Assembly (NCBI GenBank): GCA_903926465.1
Contig: CAIYJE010000031.1
Location: 39,147 to 103,146 of the forward strand
Direction of reading: 5' to 3'
Length of the DNA stretch: 64,000 nucleotides
Origin: an uncultured Planctomycetales bacterium
GTDB taxonomy: Bacteria; Planctomycetota; Planctomycetia; Isosphaerales; Isosphaeraceae
Position numbers and translations under genes: made by a program. This document shows positions 35,750-45,787 of this stretch, in pieces. Positions within the stretch are counted from its first letter, which is position 1. Every line of letters starts with the position of its first letter. A model generated the notes under the pieces. That model ran no database searches and was not told where the DNA came from. It saw nothing but the letters and a program-made list of their open reading frames with translations.

Positions 35750-37756
35750 ATGGACGCTAATCGGTACCGAATTGCTGGTGGATGGACTCTGCGCGTCGAG
35801 CTGGCACGGCCGCGAAGGATCATGCTGATCCTACTCGCAGGCCTCGTACTTGCCGGCTGCGAAGGGACTGCGGTCAAGCGCGCACGGTTCCAGGGGATGA
35901 TGGGGAACCAAGTTGAGCGAGTTGGGGTCTTCCATCCTCCAGGGCCCACTACCGAGGCCTTGCTGGAATGCGAAGGGCTGCGCTCCCAAAATCGCTTTGA
36001 CCCCACGGGTGTTCTTGAAGAACTGACTCGTCGCAATGAGGCTGAGCCTAACCCAGACCGAACTCTGGCCCTTGCTGAACTCTCTTACCGCCATGCCCGG
36101 AGGCAGCCGCACCTGGCACGCAAGGTCAGCGCCGAGCTTGACCGCGATGCCGCTGTTTATGCGGCATTTATCTTGAACGACCCTCAGCCGCAGGCGAGTG
36201 ACCTCAAGCGGCGGTGCCAGGCCATCGAAATTCATAACCGAGCCGTGGCCCAGTTGATCCGTTACGTCGATGCCAAGACCCTGCCCGGCGAAAGCGCTGA
36301 ACTCTGGCGTCAAGGGCTGTCAGACCTGGGAATTGCCTGCGTATCCACCGAATCGTTCATCAGTCCTGACCGCCTGACCACCGTGACCGTGGCGAGTGAT
36401 TACAAGGTGGTTGGCATGCAGGCCCAATACAAGACCGACGGTCTTGGCGTGCCGATCATGGGCCGACGCAAGGCGAACCCCAATCAGTCGATCGATCCTC
36501 AAGACGCCTTTGTTCCGCGTTCGATGCTGGTGCCGGCCACCGGTGTACTGGAGCCGGGTGGTGCCCTTTCGGGCGGCGCCTGGCGCTCCACGGCCCAGAG
36601 CCTGATCCTGCACGACCCATATGCCACGCAATCGCTCAACTGCGGCGGTTGGACCATCATGCTTGCCAGCGATCGAACGGCTCCCCTGGCCGCTGAACTG
36701 GATACCGAGGCGTTCGCCCAAATCGCCAAGATGGGCTTGTTTCATTCGGACCTCGGCCAGGTGCATGTGGGGCTCTTGATGCCCCAACCGTATCGACCTG
36801 GCAAGATCCCGGTGGTGCTGGTTCACGGCCTTTATTCATCGCCGGCAACCTGGATGCAGACCCTCAATCACCTACAAAACGATCCGGTACTATCAAGCCG
36901 GTATCAGTTCTGGCTTTACCTCTATCCTACGGGGAACCCGGTGCTGGTTTCCGGAATGAGGCTCCGGAGCGAGCTGGCCCTGATCCGGAATGTCTTCGAC
37001 CCGGATCACCAGGAACCTGCGTTTGACCAGATGGTGCTGGTCGGCCATAGCATGGGTGGGCTCCTCTCCAAGCTCCAGGTCCAGGACCCCGGCGATACCC
37101 TGGTGCAAACCATGTTCACCAGGCCTCTGGATCAAATTGAGGCAACCCCGGAACTGCGCGAGCAGCTCGATAACCTGCTCCTGTTCCAGTCTCGACCCGA
37201 GGTGAAGCGGGTCATCTTTGTGGCCACCCCGCACCGGGGCAGCCGGGTTGCCAACGGGTCCATTGGCCGGGCCATCTCGCGCCTGATTCAACGGCCGCCC
37301 GAGCTTCAAGAGTCGATCGATCAGTTTATCGCACTCAACGGACCCGAAGTCATCCACCCAGACTGTCGCGGGCTGGCCTTCAACAGCCTGGGCAATCTGA
37401 AATTTGATAATCCGACCCTGACCGCCATGAACCAGATCCCCATTCGCCCAGATGTCACCTTTCACACGGTGGCGCTGAAGATGGGGCAACCACCGCTCCT
37501 CTTACCCACAGACGGTGTGGTGGGCTACCCAAGTGCACATCTGCACAACGCGGCATCAGAACTGGTGGTTCCGGGCACGCACACCGATCACCAGAAGATT
37601 GAGGTGACTCATGAAATCAAGCGAATTCTGAGGGTTCACCTGGAGGAGAACGCGGCCGCCGTGGTGCCTCCACCGGCCGTCATGGTCGAACAACCGCCCC
37701 TCCCAGACTTTGATCCGCTTGCGTTGCGGATGCAACTGGAGTCGGTCCGTCGCTAG
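35750..37756 (+). CDS. Lipoprotein with alpha/beta-hydrolase domain
   Basis: A 668-residue putative lipoprotein: basic n-region, hydrophobic core LILLAGLVLAGC with the lipobox Cys37. The N-terminal 330 residues are helical (LALAELSYRHARRQPHLARKV). The C-terminal half is a lipase-like alpha/beta-hydrolase: IPVVLVHGLYSSPATW (oxyanion loop), VLVGHSMGGLLSKL with nucleophile Ser434, VIFVATPHRGSRVA, and a terminal His region (SAHLHNAASELVVPGTHTDHQ). It is probably anchored in the membrane facing the periplasm; its substrate is unknown. Translation starts at ATG 35750. Confidence 0.85.
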   Translation: MDANRYRIAGGWTLRVELARPRRIMLILLAGLVLAGCEGTAVKRARFQGMMGNQVERVGVFHPPGPTTEALLECEGLRSQNRFDPTGVLEELTRRNEAEPNPDRTLALAELSYRHARRQPHLARKVSAELDRDAAVYAAFILNDPQPQASDLKRRCQAIEIHNRAVAQLIRYVDAKTLPGESAELWRQGLSDLGIACVSTESFISPDRLTTVTVASDYKVVGMQAQYKTDGLGVPIMGRRKANPNQSIDPQDAFVPRSMLVPATGVLEPGGALSGGAWRSTAQSLILHDPYATQSLNCGGWTIMLASDRTAPLAAELDTEAFAQIAKMGLFHSDLGQVHVGLLMPQPYRPGKIPVVLVHGLYSSPATWMQTLNHLQNDPVLSSRYQFWLYLYPTGNPVLVSGMRLRSELALIRNVFDPDHQEPAFDQMVLVGHSMGGLLSKLQVQDPGDTLVQTMFTRPLDQIEATPELREQLDNLLLFQSRPEVKRVIFVATPHRGSRVANGSIGRAISRLIQRPPELQESIDQFIALNGPEVIHPDCRGLAFNSLGNLKFDNPTLTAMNQIPIRPDVTFHTVALKMGQPPLLLPTDGVVGYPSAHLHNAASELVVPGTHTDHQKIEVTHEIKRILRVHLEENAAAVVPPPAVMVEQPPLPDFDPLALRMQLESVRR

Positions 37757-37858
37757 AATAAGAATTATGAAGTGGTGCACCCTCAGCCGCTTGGCTCGGT
37801 TCGCGCCAGCCTGATTGTGGTCAACCATTCGCCAGTCATTCTTACCGAAGAGGCTTGC

Positions 37859-39160
37859 ATGGCCGAGATCCGCCCGTTTCGCGGCGTCCGTTATGATATT
37901 GCACGTGTTGGCACACTTTCCGATGTGGTTGCGCCGCCCTACGACGTGATCGACGCCGCTTTGCAAAAAAAGCTCTATGATCTCAACCCAGCCAATGCGA
38001 TCCGGGTGGAACTGACTCGCGAAGAGGCCGGTGACAGCGAGCAGAACAACCGATACACCCGGGCCGCGGCTGAACTCAAGAGCTGGCGCAAGTCTGGAAC
38101 CTTACGGGAAGACGGTCAGCCTACCTTCTACCTCTATCACCAGATCTACGAGGTTGAAGGCCAAACGCATACCCGCAAGGGCTTCTTTGCCAGGGTCAGG
38201 CTTGAGCCGTTCGGGACCGGCCGGATCTTCCCTCATGAAAAAACCCTCTCTGGCCCCAAGGCCGATCGCCTTTCCCTGTATCGCGCCACGGGCACACAGC
38301 TCAGCCCAATCTTCGGCCTCTATCCAGACCCCACGGGCGAGATCCTGGCTTCGGTTGAGGCAGGTCTCAAGGACCGTACCCCTCTGGAGGCCGTCGATCA
38401 CCTGGGGGTGATCAACCGGATCTGGCCCATCACAGACCCAACCGCGCTCACCAAAGCCCAGGGCCTGATGGCCGAGAAACCGATCTTCATTGCCGATGGC
38501 CACCATCGCTACGAGACCGGCCTGACCTACCGCAACGAACTGCAAGCCGCCGGCGAACTGGCCGACTCTGATGATCCCGCCAATTTCTGCATGATGATGC
38601 TGGTGGGAATGAGTGATCCCGGCTTGCTGATCCTGCCGACCCACCGATTGGTCAGTGGACTGGCGGGGTTGACCTCAGACGAGCTTTCCGAGCGGCTGGC
38701 TGGCGAATTCGATATCGAGTTCGAAGGCAAAGGCGCGGAAGGTGCCCAGAAATGCTGGACCGAGATGCAGCTCTGGGGCGACCAGGACATGCTGGCATTC
38801 GGCACCACAGCCGACGATCACTGGATCACCGCACGGCTGCGGAGCGATGACACCATGGACGAACTGGTACCAACGCAGAGCCCAGACTGGCGAGCGCTCG
38901 GAGTGAGCATCCTTCAGGAACTCGTGCTCAAACACCTGCTCGCCGGCCGTGGCGAAACCGCAGTCCGATATGTTCACCTACTCGACGAGGTGATCGAAGA
39001 TACGGCCGCCCGCGGCTGTGATTTGGCCTGCCTCGTCCCCTCCGCCACCATGGAGGACGTGGAGACCATTGCCTCTCACCGCGAGACCATGCCGCCCAAG
39101 AGCACGTACTTCTACCCCAAGCTGCTCACCGGCCTGGTCTTCAACCCGCTGCGTCCCTGA
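37859..39160 (+). CDS. DUF1015 family protein
   Basis: A 433-residue protein, ATG at 37859, beginning AEIRPFRGVRYD, the DUF1015 signature. It continues with VVAPPYDVI, NAIRVELT, GFFARVRLEPFG, FPHEKTLSGPKADRL and the strongly conserved IFIADGHHRYETGLTYRNEL with PANFCMMMLVGM. The HH motif suggests a metal- or phosphate-binding site. The family is widespread and has no proven function. It lies 103 bp after the lipoprotein gene and 94 bp before tdh. Confidence 0.92.
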   Translation: MAEIRPFRGVRYDIARVGTLSDVVAPPYDVIDAALQKKLYDLNPANAIRVELTREEAGDSEQNNRYTRAAAELKSWRKSGTLREDGQPTFYLYHQIYEVEGQTHTRKGFFARVRLEPFGTGRIFPHEKTLSGPKADRLSLYRATGTQLSPIFGLYPDPTGEILASVEAGLKDRTPLEAVDHLGVINRIWPITDPTALTKAQGLMAEKPIFIADGHHRYETGLTYRNELQAAGELADSDDPANFCMMMLVGMSDPGLLILPTHRLVSGLAGLTSDELSERLAGEFDIEFEGKGAEGAQKCWTEMQLWGDQDMLAFGTTADDHWITARLRSDDTMDELVPTQSPDWRALGVSILQELVLKHLLAGRGETAVRYVHLLDEVIEDTAARGCDLACLVPSATMEDVETIASHRETMPPKSTYFYPKLLTGLVFNPLRP

Positions 39161-39254
39161 TGGGGATTGCGTTCCAGTACCGTGAATTTCGACAGGTCAA
39201 CCGCTCCAGGCTCACCCTGACTTTTCCCAACCGATTTGCCAGAAGGACCGAACC

Positions 39255-40295
39255 GTGGAGACAATGAAAGCGCTTGTCAAATCCGAGGCCCGGCCGGGCC
39301 TCTGGCTGGCCGAGGTGCCGATTCCAGGAATCGGCATCAATGATGTGCTGATCAAGGTCTTGCGAACCGGAATCTGTGGCACCGATGTTCACATTTACCA
39401 GTGGGACACCTGGGCGCAGAAAACCATTCCGGTGCCCATGGTGGTAGGACATGAGTTTGTTGGTGAAATCGTGAAGGTGGGCTCGAACGTAGCCGACTTC
39501 CGCGTGGGCGAAATTGTCAGTGGCGAAGGGCATGTGGTCTGCGGTCATTGCCGGAACTGCCTGGCAGGCCGCCGCCACCTTTGCAAAGACACCAAGGGCG
39601 TTGGAGTGAACCGCCCTGGAGCCTTTGCAGAATATATCTCTTTGCCAATGACCAACGTTTGGGTCCACGATCCCAAGATCGAACGAGACGTACAATCGAT
39701 CTTTGATCCGTTCGGCAATGCCGTGCATACGGCCCTTCAGTTTGACATCCTGGGCGAAGACGTGCTGATCACCGGCGCAGGGCCAATTGGCATCATGGCC
39801 ACCGCCGTGGTTCGCCATGCCGGCGCTCGCTACGTGGTGGTGACCGACCTGAACCCTTACCGGCTCGCACTGGCCCGTAAGATGGGCGCCACCATGGCCG
39901 TTGACCCCCGCGAGACCTCACTCGCCGAAGTCCAAAACCAACTCGGCATGCGCGAAGGGTTCGACATTGGCCTGGAGATGTCCGGCAACCCGCACGCCTT
40001 CAGAGACCTGCTGGCCAATATGTGTCATGGTGGCAAAATTGCCATGCTCGGGATCCCCTCCGAGCAAATGGCCATCGACTGGAACACCGTGGTATTCAAC
40101 ATGCTGACCATCAAGGGAATCTATGGCCGAGAGATGTACGAAACCTGGTACAAGATGACCGTCATGCTTCAGTCTGGTCTAAATATCGAGCCGGTGATTA
40201 CCCACCGATTCCCCTATAGCGACTTCCAAAAAGGCTTTGACGCCATGATCTCTGGCCAGTGCGGCAAGGTGGTCCTGACCTGGGCCGAAGGCTGA
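39255..40295 (+). CDS. tdh: L-threonine 3-dehydrogenase
   Basis: Zinc-dependent MDR dehydrogenase that oxidises threonine to 2-amino-3-ketobutyrate with NAD+. The 346-residue protein has the catalytic-zinc ligands [12 protein letters not shown] (Cys) and GHEFVGEIV (His-Glu), the structural-zinc four-Cys loop [15 protein letters not shown], and the Rossmann motif [19 protein letters not shown]. Sequence pattern fits Tdh rather than sorbitol dehydrogenase ([22 protein letters not shown]). GTG 39255 has AAGGA about 7 bases upstream; ATG 39264 is an alternative. The next gene is kbl, which completes the pathway. Confidence 0.94.
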   Translation: METMKALVKSEARPGLWLAEVPIPGIGINDVLIKVLRTGICGTDVHIYQWDTWAQKTIPVPMVVGHEFVGEIVKVGSNVADFRVGEIVSGEGHVVCGHCRNCLAGRRHLCKDTKGVGVNRPGAFAEYISLPMTNVWVHDPKIERDVQSIFDPFGNAVHTALQFDILGEDVLITGAGPIGIMATAVVRHAGARYVVVTDLNPYRLALARKMGATMAVDPRETSLAEVQNQLGMREGFDIGLEMSGNPHAFRDLLANMCHGGKIAMLGIPSEQMAIDWNTVVFNMLTIKGIYGREMYETWYKMTVMLQSGLNIEPVITHRFPYSDFQKGFDAMISGQCGKVVLTWAEG

Positions 40296-40457
40296 CACCT
40301 GCTCCAAAACCTGAGACAGACCCTGGGTCCGCCCGGGGCCTGGTCCAGATTTCTCAAAGCAGCTTGAAAACAAACACCTTGGTACCCACACCGGTCGCCC
40401 GCCAGGGGCCATATTCCGGTCGCCAGATGTCACGCTTTTGAGGGAGGATCGAACACC

Positions 40458-41645
40458 ATGTACGGCAAGCTCAAAAATCATCTGGCTCAGCAACTCTCAG
40501 AGATCCGCAGCGCAGGCTTGTGGAAGCCCGAACGGGTGCTGACCACCCCGCAAGAGGCCCACGTGGGCGTCACCACGCGTTCTGGCCATGTCTTGAACAT
40601 GTGTGCGAATAACTATCTAGGTTTGGCGGATCACCCTGAGGTTGTTGCTGCCGCGCACCGGGCCCTCGACCAGTGGGGAAACGGCCTGGCCTCGGTTCGG
40701 TTCATCTGCGGGACCCAGCAACCTCACAAAGAACTCGAACACGCCCTGTCTAACTTTCTGGAGACCGAGGACACAATCCTCTACTCGTCTTGCTGGGATG
40801 CGAACGGTGGCCTGTTCGAGACGATTCTGGGGCCGGAAGACGCCGTCATCTCCGACGAACTGAACCACGCGTCGATCATTGACGGCATCCGCCTCTGCAA
40901 GGCCAAGCGGTTGCGCTACAAAAACAACGACATGGCCGACCTGGAGGCCAAGCTCAAAGAAGCCGGTGATGCCCGGTTCAAGCTCATTGCCACCGATGGC
41001 GTGTTCTCGATGGACGGGATCATTTGCGACCTCAAGAGCGTTTGTGACCTGGCCGACCGCTATCACGCCATTGTGATGGTGGATGACTCGCATGCCGTTG
41101 GTTTTCTTGGCAAGCATGGCAAGGGGTCCATCGAACATTGCGGCGTGATGGGCCGGGTTGACATTGTCACCGGCACGCTGGGCAAGGCCCTCGGTGGCGC
41201 CAGCGGCGGCTATACCTCCGGGCCCAAGGAAATCATCGATCTCCTGAGACAGCGATCACGCCCTTACCTGTTCTCCAATTCCGTGGCACCGCCCATTGTG
41301 GGAGCCAGCCTCAAAGCACTCGAACTTTGCTCAGGCTCAACCGAACTGCGAGATCGGCTTGAGGCCAACACTCGCTTCTTCCGACAGAGCATGACCGAAC
41401 GTGGCTTCAATATCATTCCCGGTGAGCACCCCATTGCACCCCTGATGCTGGGTGATGCCGCGCTCGCCAACCAGGTCGCCGAGAAAATGCTGGATCGCGG
41501 CGTCTACGTGATCGGCTTCTCATACCCGGTCGTTCCACAAGGGAAGGCACGCGTCAGGGTTCAGGTCTCGGCGGCGCACACTCAACAAGACCTCCAGTTC
41601 GCTATCGATGCCTTCACGGCCGTGCGTCAGGAACTGGGGTTCTAA
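40458..41645 (+). CDS. kbl: 2-amino-3-ketobutyrate CoA ligase (glycine C-acetyltransferase)
   Basis: PLP enzyme that splits 2-amino-3-ketobutyrate with CoA to glycine and acetyl-CoA. The 395-residue alpha-oxoamine synthase has [62 protein letters not shown], and the PLP lysine Lys243 in [15 protein letters not shown]. The motifs and length match Kbl. With tdh upstream (162 bp) this is a threonine-degradation pair, and a transporter gene begins 3 bases after its stop. Confidence 0.95.
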   Translation: MYGKLKNHLAQQLSEIRSAGLWKPERVLTTPQEAHVGVTTRSGHVLNMCANNYLGLADHPEVVAAAHRALDQWGNGLASVRFICGTQQPHKELEHALSNFLETEDTILYSSCWDANGGLFETILGPEDAVISDELNHASIIDGIRLCKAKRLRYKNNDMADLEAKLKEAGDARFKLIATDGVFSMDGIICDLKSVCDLADRYHAIVMVDDSHAVGFLGKHGKGSIEHCGVMGRVDIVTGTLGKALGGASGGYTSGPKEIIDLLRQRSRPYLFSNSVAPPIVGASLKALELCSGSTELRDRLEANTRFFRQSMTERGFNIIPGEHPIAPLMLGDAALANQVAEKMLDRGVYVIGFSYPVVPQGKARVRVQVSAAHTQQDLQFAIDAFTAVRQELGF

Positions 41646-41648
41646 ACC

Positions 41649-42590
41649 GTGAACTCCGTCACCACTGAAGGAACCGGAACCCTCGCACGAGGCCGCTTGT
41701 TCATCGTGCTTGCGGCCGTCCTCTGGAGCCTGAGCGGGGTGGTCGTCAAAAGCGAGGCCCTGGCCTCGCTCGACCCGCTGGCCATTGCGTTCTACAGAAG
41801 CCTGTTCGCAGGCCTGGCATTGCTACCCTTCGTACCGTTCCGCCACTGGGTGTTTTCACCCGTCCTGATCGGCATGACGCTGGTCTTTGGCGGCACGGTG
41901 GGCACGTATATCCTGGCCCTGCGCTGCACCACGGCAGCCAATGTCATCTTCCTTCAGTGCTCCTCCACGGTCTGGACCGCGCTGTTCACCGCCATCCTTC
42001 TGAGAGAGCGCCCCGACACCCGCTCTCTGATTGGCATTGCTTGTGCCGTTCCAGGGGTTGCCGTGATCATTGCCTTTGGACACGGTGGCAGTTCCGTGGA
42101 ATGGATGGGCGTGGCCCTGGGCCTGCTGAGCGGCGTGGGCTACGCCCTGGTCACCGTGGCCATGCGACACCTGCGTTATCTGAAGCCAGTCTGGCTGATT
42201 GTGGTCAATAACCTGGGTGGGGCGCTCACTCTGGCAATCTGGCTCCTTGTGCTCCAGGGCCAGATTCCCTCCCCAACCACCACGCAAAGCCTGGTCCTGG
42301 TTGCCTTCGGAGTGGTTCAGCTTGCAATCCCCTACATCCTCTTCGCACATGGCCTGCGGACCGTATCTGCCCCCGAGGCAGGGCTGATCACGCTGGTCGA
42401 GCCAATCCTGAACCCCATCTGGGTGCTGCTGGTTCACCACGAACAGCCCAGGGCGGCAACCATTGTGGGTGGGCTTTTCTTGATCCTGGGTGTGGCGGTG
42501 CGATACTTCCCCTGGCGGTTCGGTCTGGCTGGCCGTACTTCAGAAGTTTCTGAGCCTATCGAGATTCTGGAACCGCCCGGGGCCGGTTAA
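41649..42590 (+). CDS. EamA/DMT-family transporter
   Basis: A 313-residue inner-membrane transporter with about ten helices in two EamA repeats (residues 16-140 and 150-290). Typical motifs are LWSLSGVVVKSEAL, DPLAIAFYRSLFAGLALLP, and a second-repeat SAPEAGLITLVEPILNPIWVLLVHHE. The GTG start lies 3 bases after the kbl stop, so it is co-transcribed with threonine catabolism and may export or import an amino acid such as threonine. The substrate is a guess from context. Confidence 0.88.
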   Translation: MNSVTTEGTGTLARGRLFIVLAAVLWSLSGVVVKSEALASLDPLAIAFYRSLFAGLALLPFVPFRHWVFSPVLIGMTLVFGGTVGTYILALRCTTAANVIFLQCSSTVWTALFTAILLRERPDTRSLIGIACAVPGVAVIIAFGHGGSSVEWMGVALGLLSGVGYALVTVAMRHLRYLKPVWLIVVNNLGGALTLAIWLLVLQGQIPSPTTTQSLVLVAFGVVQLAIPYILFAHGLRTVSAPEAGLITLVEPILNPIWVLLVHHEQPRAATIVGGLFLILGVAVRYFPWRFGLAGRTSEVSEPIEILEPPGAG

Positions 42591-42650
42591 GCCTCACTGG
42601 CCAACATTCCGTGTACCGGCCTCATTCAGACCGTCACTTCGAGACTTCTG

Positions 42651-43487
42651 ATGAGCGTGATCTACGGGCTGGGTTTCCTGGTCTTGGCCTTCTACATCCT
42701 GATCAGGCTGTTCAGCAGCCTGGTAGCGGGCGTCTTCGGATCTCGCCATCGGGTCTACAGGCGCATTGCCGCTCGATACCGGGGCAAGTATGAGCACCGC
42801 GGCCACGAACCGGCTTGCATAACCTTTCCACACCAGAACACAACCGTGCGAATTGGCCTTGCCCCCGTTGTGCCCGGGCAGCCAGACAAGCCACGAACCC
42901 GGGCCATTATCCAGTTCGCCAGCCCCCTACCACTGCGGATGGAACTGTACTCCAGAAAACGGGCCAGCCCCAGGCAGGCACCCAAGAACACCCGTGACGT
43001 TCCCATCCCTCAACCGGCGTTCGATTCCACTTACAAGGTACTCTCCAACGACCCTGAACTGACAAGCAAATGGCTTGAACCGCAACAAGTTCGGGAAAAC
43101 ATTGATACGCTCAGCCGGCTCTGCCTGCCCGATGGTGCGCTCCTTTCCATGAACTCTGAGCGATTGCTGATCCAGGTCGATCGTGACCTTGGAACATCCT
43201 TTCAAAACATGGACACCCTGGTACGTGTTTCCCTGGAACTCTGGAAATCTCTCGAATCTACGGTCCAGACTTCGCGCTCTCAGGGGATCAATCTTCTGGA
43301 ACCCGAAGACAATCCGCAGCCCCTGGAAGCACCAGGCTGCAAGGTTTGTGGAGATCGGATTCTGGGTGATCACGTTTGCTGCCAGTCGTGTGGAATTCCC
43401 TGCCATTCCGATTGCTGGACGTTTGTTGGCGGTTGCTCCACGTTCGGCTGCCAGAGTAAACAGTGCCTCAAGGTACGCGGAAGCTGA
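42651..43487 (+). CDS. Membrane-anchored protein with prokaryotic RING-like zinc finger
   Basis: A 278-residue protein. Residues 3-28 form one membrane span, followed by a basic stretch (RHRVYRRIAARYRG). The middle 200 residues show no recognisable domain. From Cys230 there is a Cys/His-rich module: CKVCGDRILGDHVCCQSCGIPCHSDCW, then GGCSTFGC. This C-x2-C...C-x2-C-x3-C-H-x2-C-W...C-x4-C order resembles prokaryotic RING-finger domains (Prok-RING), which are often tied to membrane or ubiquitin-like systems. No ubiquitin-like or E2-like gene is near, so the role is unknown. Confidence 0.65.
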   Translation: MSVIYGLGFLVLAFYILIRLFSSLVAGVFGSRHRVYRRIAARYRGKYEHRGHEPACITFPHQNTTVRIGLAPVVPGQPDKPRTRAIIQFASPLPLRMELYSRKRASPRQAPKNTRDVPIPQPAFDSTYKVLSNDPELTSKWLEPQQVRENIDTLSRLCLPDGALLSMNSERLLIQVDRDLGTSFQNMDTLVRVSLELWKSLESTVQTSRSQGINLLEPEDNPQPLEAPGCKVCGDRILGDHVCCQSCGIPCHSDCWTFVGGCSTFGCQSKQCLKVRGS

Positions 43488-43488
43488 G

Positions 43489-43500
43489 CCCCCCCCCCCC
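43489..43500. repeat. Poly-C tract of 12 bases
   Basis: A run of 12 C lies directly after the stop codon of the RING-like gene and 108 bp before the GH97 gene. Such tracts are slippage-prone in replication and in sequencing. Confidence 0.8.
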
Positions 43501-43607
43501 ACCCGATATCCGGTCCGACAGATCGCCCTCTTTCCAGCTCTGAGACGGCATGTGACAATCTCAGAGTTCCCACTCAAGCCAGATTCCGTCTGAGGCACAG
43601 GTCGGCC

Positions 43608-45608
43608 ATGAAGCAAGCTACACGTTTTACCGTATTGGTGATCACGGCGATCACAGCTTCTCTTCTAGGGCAGATCCGCGCTTCGGAGTTGATGGTTGCC
43701 ACTTCCCCAGATGGCCGGGTACGGATTGAGTTTTCTCTTCGCAAGGTCGGCAGCAATCCGCAGGTTCCTCATTATCGTGTGATGTTTGCTGATATAGAGA
43801 TGATTGCTAACTCACGACTAGGAATTGAACTGGAGGGAGGCGATTTGCTGGGAGCAAATTGCGAGGTCGAGACGGTGGAAGTCCGAAGCGTGCATGAGGA
43901 ATATACCCAGATCACAGGAAAACGATCGGCGGTTGTTGCGAACGCACGAGAATTGGTGGTTCGCCTGCGAGAAACAGAGAAACCCAATCGCAGATGGGAA
44001 ATGGACTTTCGAGCCTACAATGATGGAGCGGCTTTTCGATACCGTTTTCCGAAGCAGAGCGGGTGGGACAATCTGGCCATCGCCTCGGAACGGACGGAGT
44101 TTTCATTTCCGAGCAATAGCAAAGCGATTGCGCTGCCACTCGGTGGATTCACCACTTCCTACGAGAATCGGTACCAACACCAACCGGTCAGCGATTTGCC
44201 CAAAGACCAGCTAATTGGGCTTCCAATGCTAATTGAGTATCCAGCCGAGAAATGGGCGGCTGTCACCGAGGCAAACATGAACGAGTATGCCGGCATGTAC
44301 TTGTGCCAGACCGGCGAAGGTGTCATGACCACACGGCTTTCTCCGATCCCAAAAGAGCCTGGTATTGCCGTACGGTGGGCACTTCCTCATGCCTCGCCCT
44401 GGCGAGCGATCTTGGTTGGCGACAGAATTGGAGCGTTGGTGGAATCCGATTTGGTCTTGAACCTGAGTGAACCTTGTCAAATCAAGAATGTTTCATGGAT
44501 CAAGACAGGCAAAACGACATTCCCCTGGTGGAATGGCTTTTATGAAGAAGCAGTCCCCTTCAAGCCGGGCTTGAACACGGCCACCGCCAAGTATTACATC
44601 GACTTCTGTGCCAACTCCGGAATTCCATACCACTCGCTGGATGGACTCGGTAACACCGCCTGGTACGACGGACCAATTGTGCCTTATGAAGGGGCCGACC
44701 CAACCAAACCGATCCAGGGCCTGGATTTACCGGAAATCTTGGAATATGCCAAAACCAAGCACGTGCAACTTCGGTTGTGGATGAACTGGAAGGCCGCGGA
44801 AGCACATATGGAGAAGGCATTTCCGCAGTATCGCGAGTGGGGAATTGAAGGAGTCATGCTTGACTTCATGGACCGAGACGATCAGGAAATGAATCGTTTC
44901 ATTCGAAAAGCCGTGCAACTCGCCGCTGACAATCGGCTTACCATTACCTTGCACGGCTGCCCCAAGCCGACCGGTTTGGAGCGCACGTACCCGAACCTGC
45001 TTACCCATGAAGCAGTCATGAATCTCGAATATGACAAGTGGGATAAAATTGGCATCACTCCCGACCATGAGCTAACTGTCCCGTTCACACGGATGCTCGC
45101 CGGTCCGCTTGACTTCCACCAAGGTTCGTTTCGAACCGTAACACCCGCGGAATTCAAGCCCAGGAATGATGCCCCGCTTGTGATGGGAACACCGGGCCGG
45201 ACGCTGGCGAGCTATGTAGTTTACCAGAATCACCTCTCCATGGTTGCCGACTATCCGTCAGCGTATCGAGGCCATCCTGGTTTGCCGGTACTTGCGGCAA
45301 TTCCAACCACGTGGGACGACACCAAGGTGCTGGATGCGAGAGTTGGCGAGTTCATTGTGATTGCGCGCCGGAGCGGGACAACCTGGTACATCGGCGCGAT
45401 GACCGATGGAACGGCCAGAACTCTCAAGGTTTCTCTGAAGTTCCTGGGGCCTGGCCCATTGATGTCACAACTGTGGTTCGATGACAAAGCCGCTGACCAT
45501 GGGTTAGCCCAACGGAACACCCAAGTCACGGCCACAGACGATCTTGTACTCGACCTACCTGCCGGAGGCGGCGCGCTGGTCCAATTCGTCGCACCCGGTG
45601 ACAAATAG
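43608..45608 (+). CDS. Glycoside hydrolase family 97 (SusB-like) alpha-glycosidase
   Basis: A 666-residue exported enzyme; the first 25 residues are a signal peptide ending near SLLGQIRAS. The N-terminal beta-sandwich of GH97 spans about 26-300 (VRIEFSLRKVG, AYNDGAAFRYRFP, TTSYENRYQHQPV). The (beta/alpha)8 barrel follows with YIDFCANSGIPYHSLDG, LRLWMNWKAAEAHMEKAFPQYREWGIEGVMLDFMDRDDQEM and HGCPKPTGLERTYPNL. Asp419 in LDFMDRDDQ suits the retaining subfamily's nucleophile (alpha-galactosidase-like), rather than the Glu of inverting members. It has no sus-type neighbours, so the in vivo sugar is unknown. Confidence 0.9.
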   Translation: MKQATRFTVLVITAITASLLGQIRASELMVATSPDGRVRIEFSLRKVGSNPQVPHYRVMFADIEMIANSRLGIELEGGDLLGANCEVETVEVRSVHEEYTQITGKRSAVVANARELVVRLRETEKPNRRWEMDFRAYNDGAAFRYRFPKQSGWDNLAIASERTEFSFPSNSKAIALPLGGFTTSYENRYQHQPVSDLPKDQLIGLPMLIEYPAEKWAAVTEANMNEYAGMYLCQTGEGVMTTRLSPIPKEPGIAVRWALPHASPWRAILVGDRIGALVESDLVLNLSEPCQIKNVSWIKTGKTTFPWWNGFYEEAVPFKPGLNTATAKYYIDFCANSGIPYHSLDGLGNTAWYDGPIVPYEGADPTKPIQGLDLPEILEYAKTKHVQLRLWMNWKAAEAHMEKAFPQYREWGIEGVMLDFMDRDDQEMNRFIRKAVQLAADNRLTITLHGCPKPTGLERTYPNLLTHEAVMNLEYDKWDKIGITPDHELTVPFTRMLAGPLDFHQGSFRTVTPAEFKPRNDAPLVMGTPGRTLASYVVYQNHLSMVADYPSAYRGHPGLPVLAAIPTTWDDTKVLDARVGEFIVIARRSGTTWYIGAMTDGTARTLKVSLKFLGPGPLMSQLWFDDKAADHGLAQRNTQVTATDDLVLDLPAGGGALVQFVAPGDK

Positions 45609-45787
45609 CTCTGCCTCACTTGCCAAAGAATCCACTCACCGGGAACCAGCCCTGTTCAAGTCTCGATCCAGGAATAACGCACTGCTCCTGAGCAGCTGGC
45701 ATCGGTGTTACTGGGGATTCTCCGCCTTGAAGATCACGTTGCCGGTGAGATTCCAGACCGGCATGACCGCGTGCTGGAACCTCGCCG

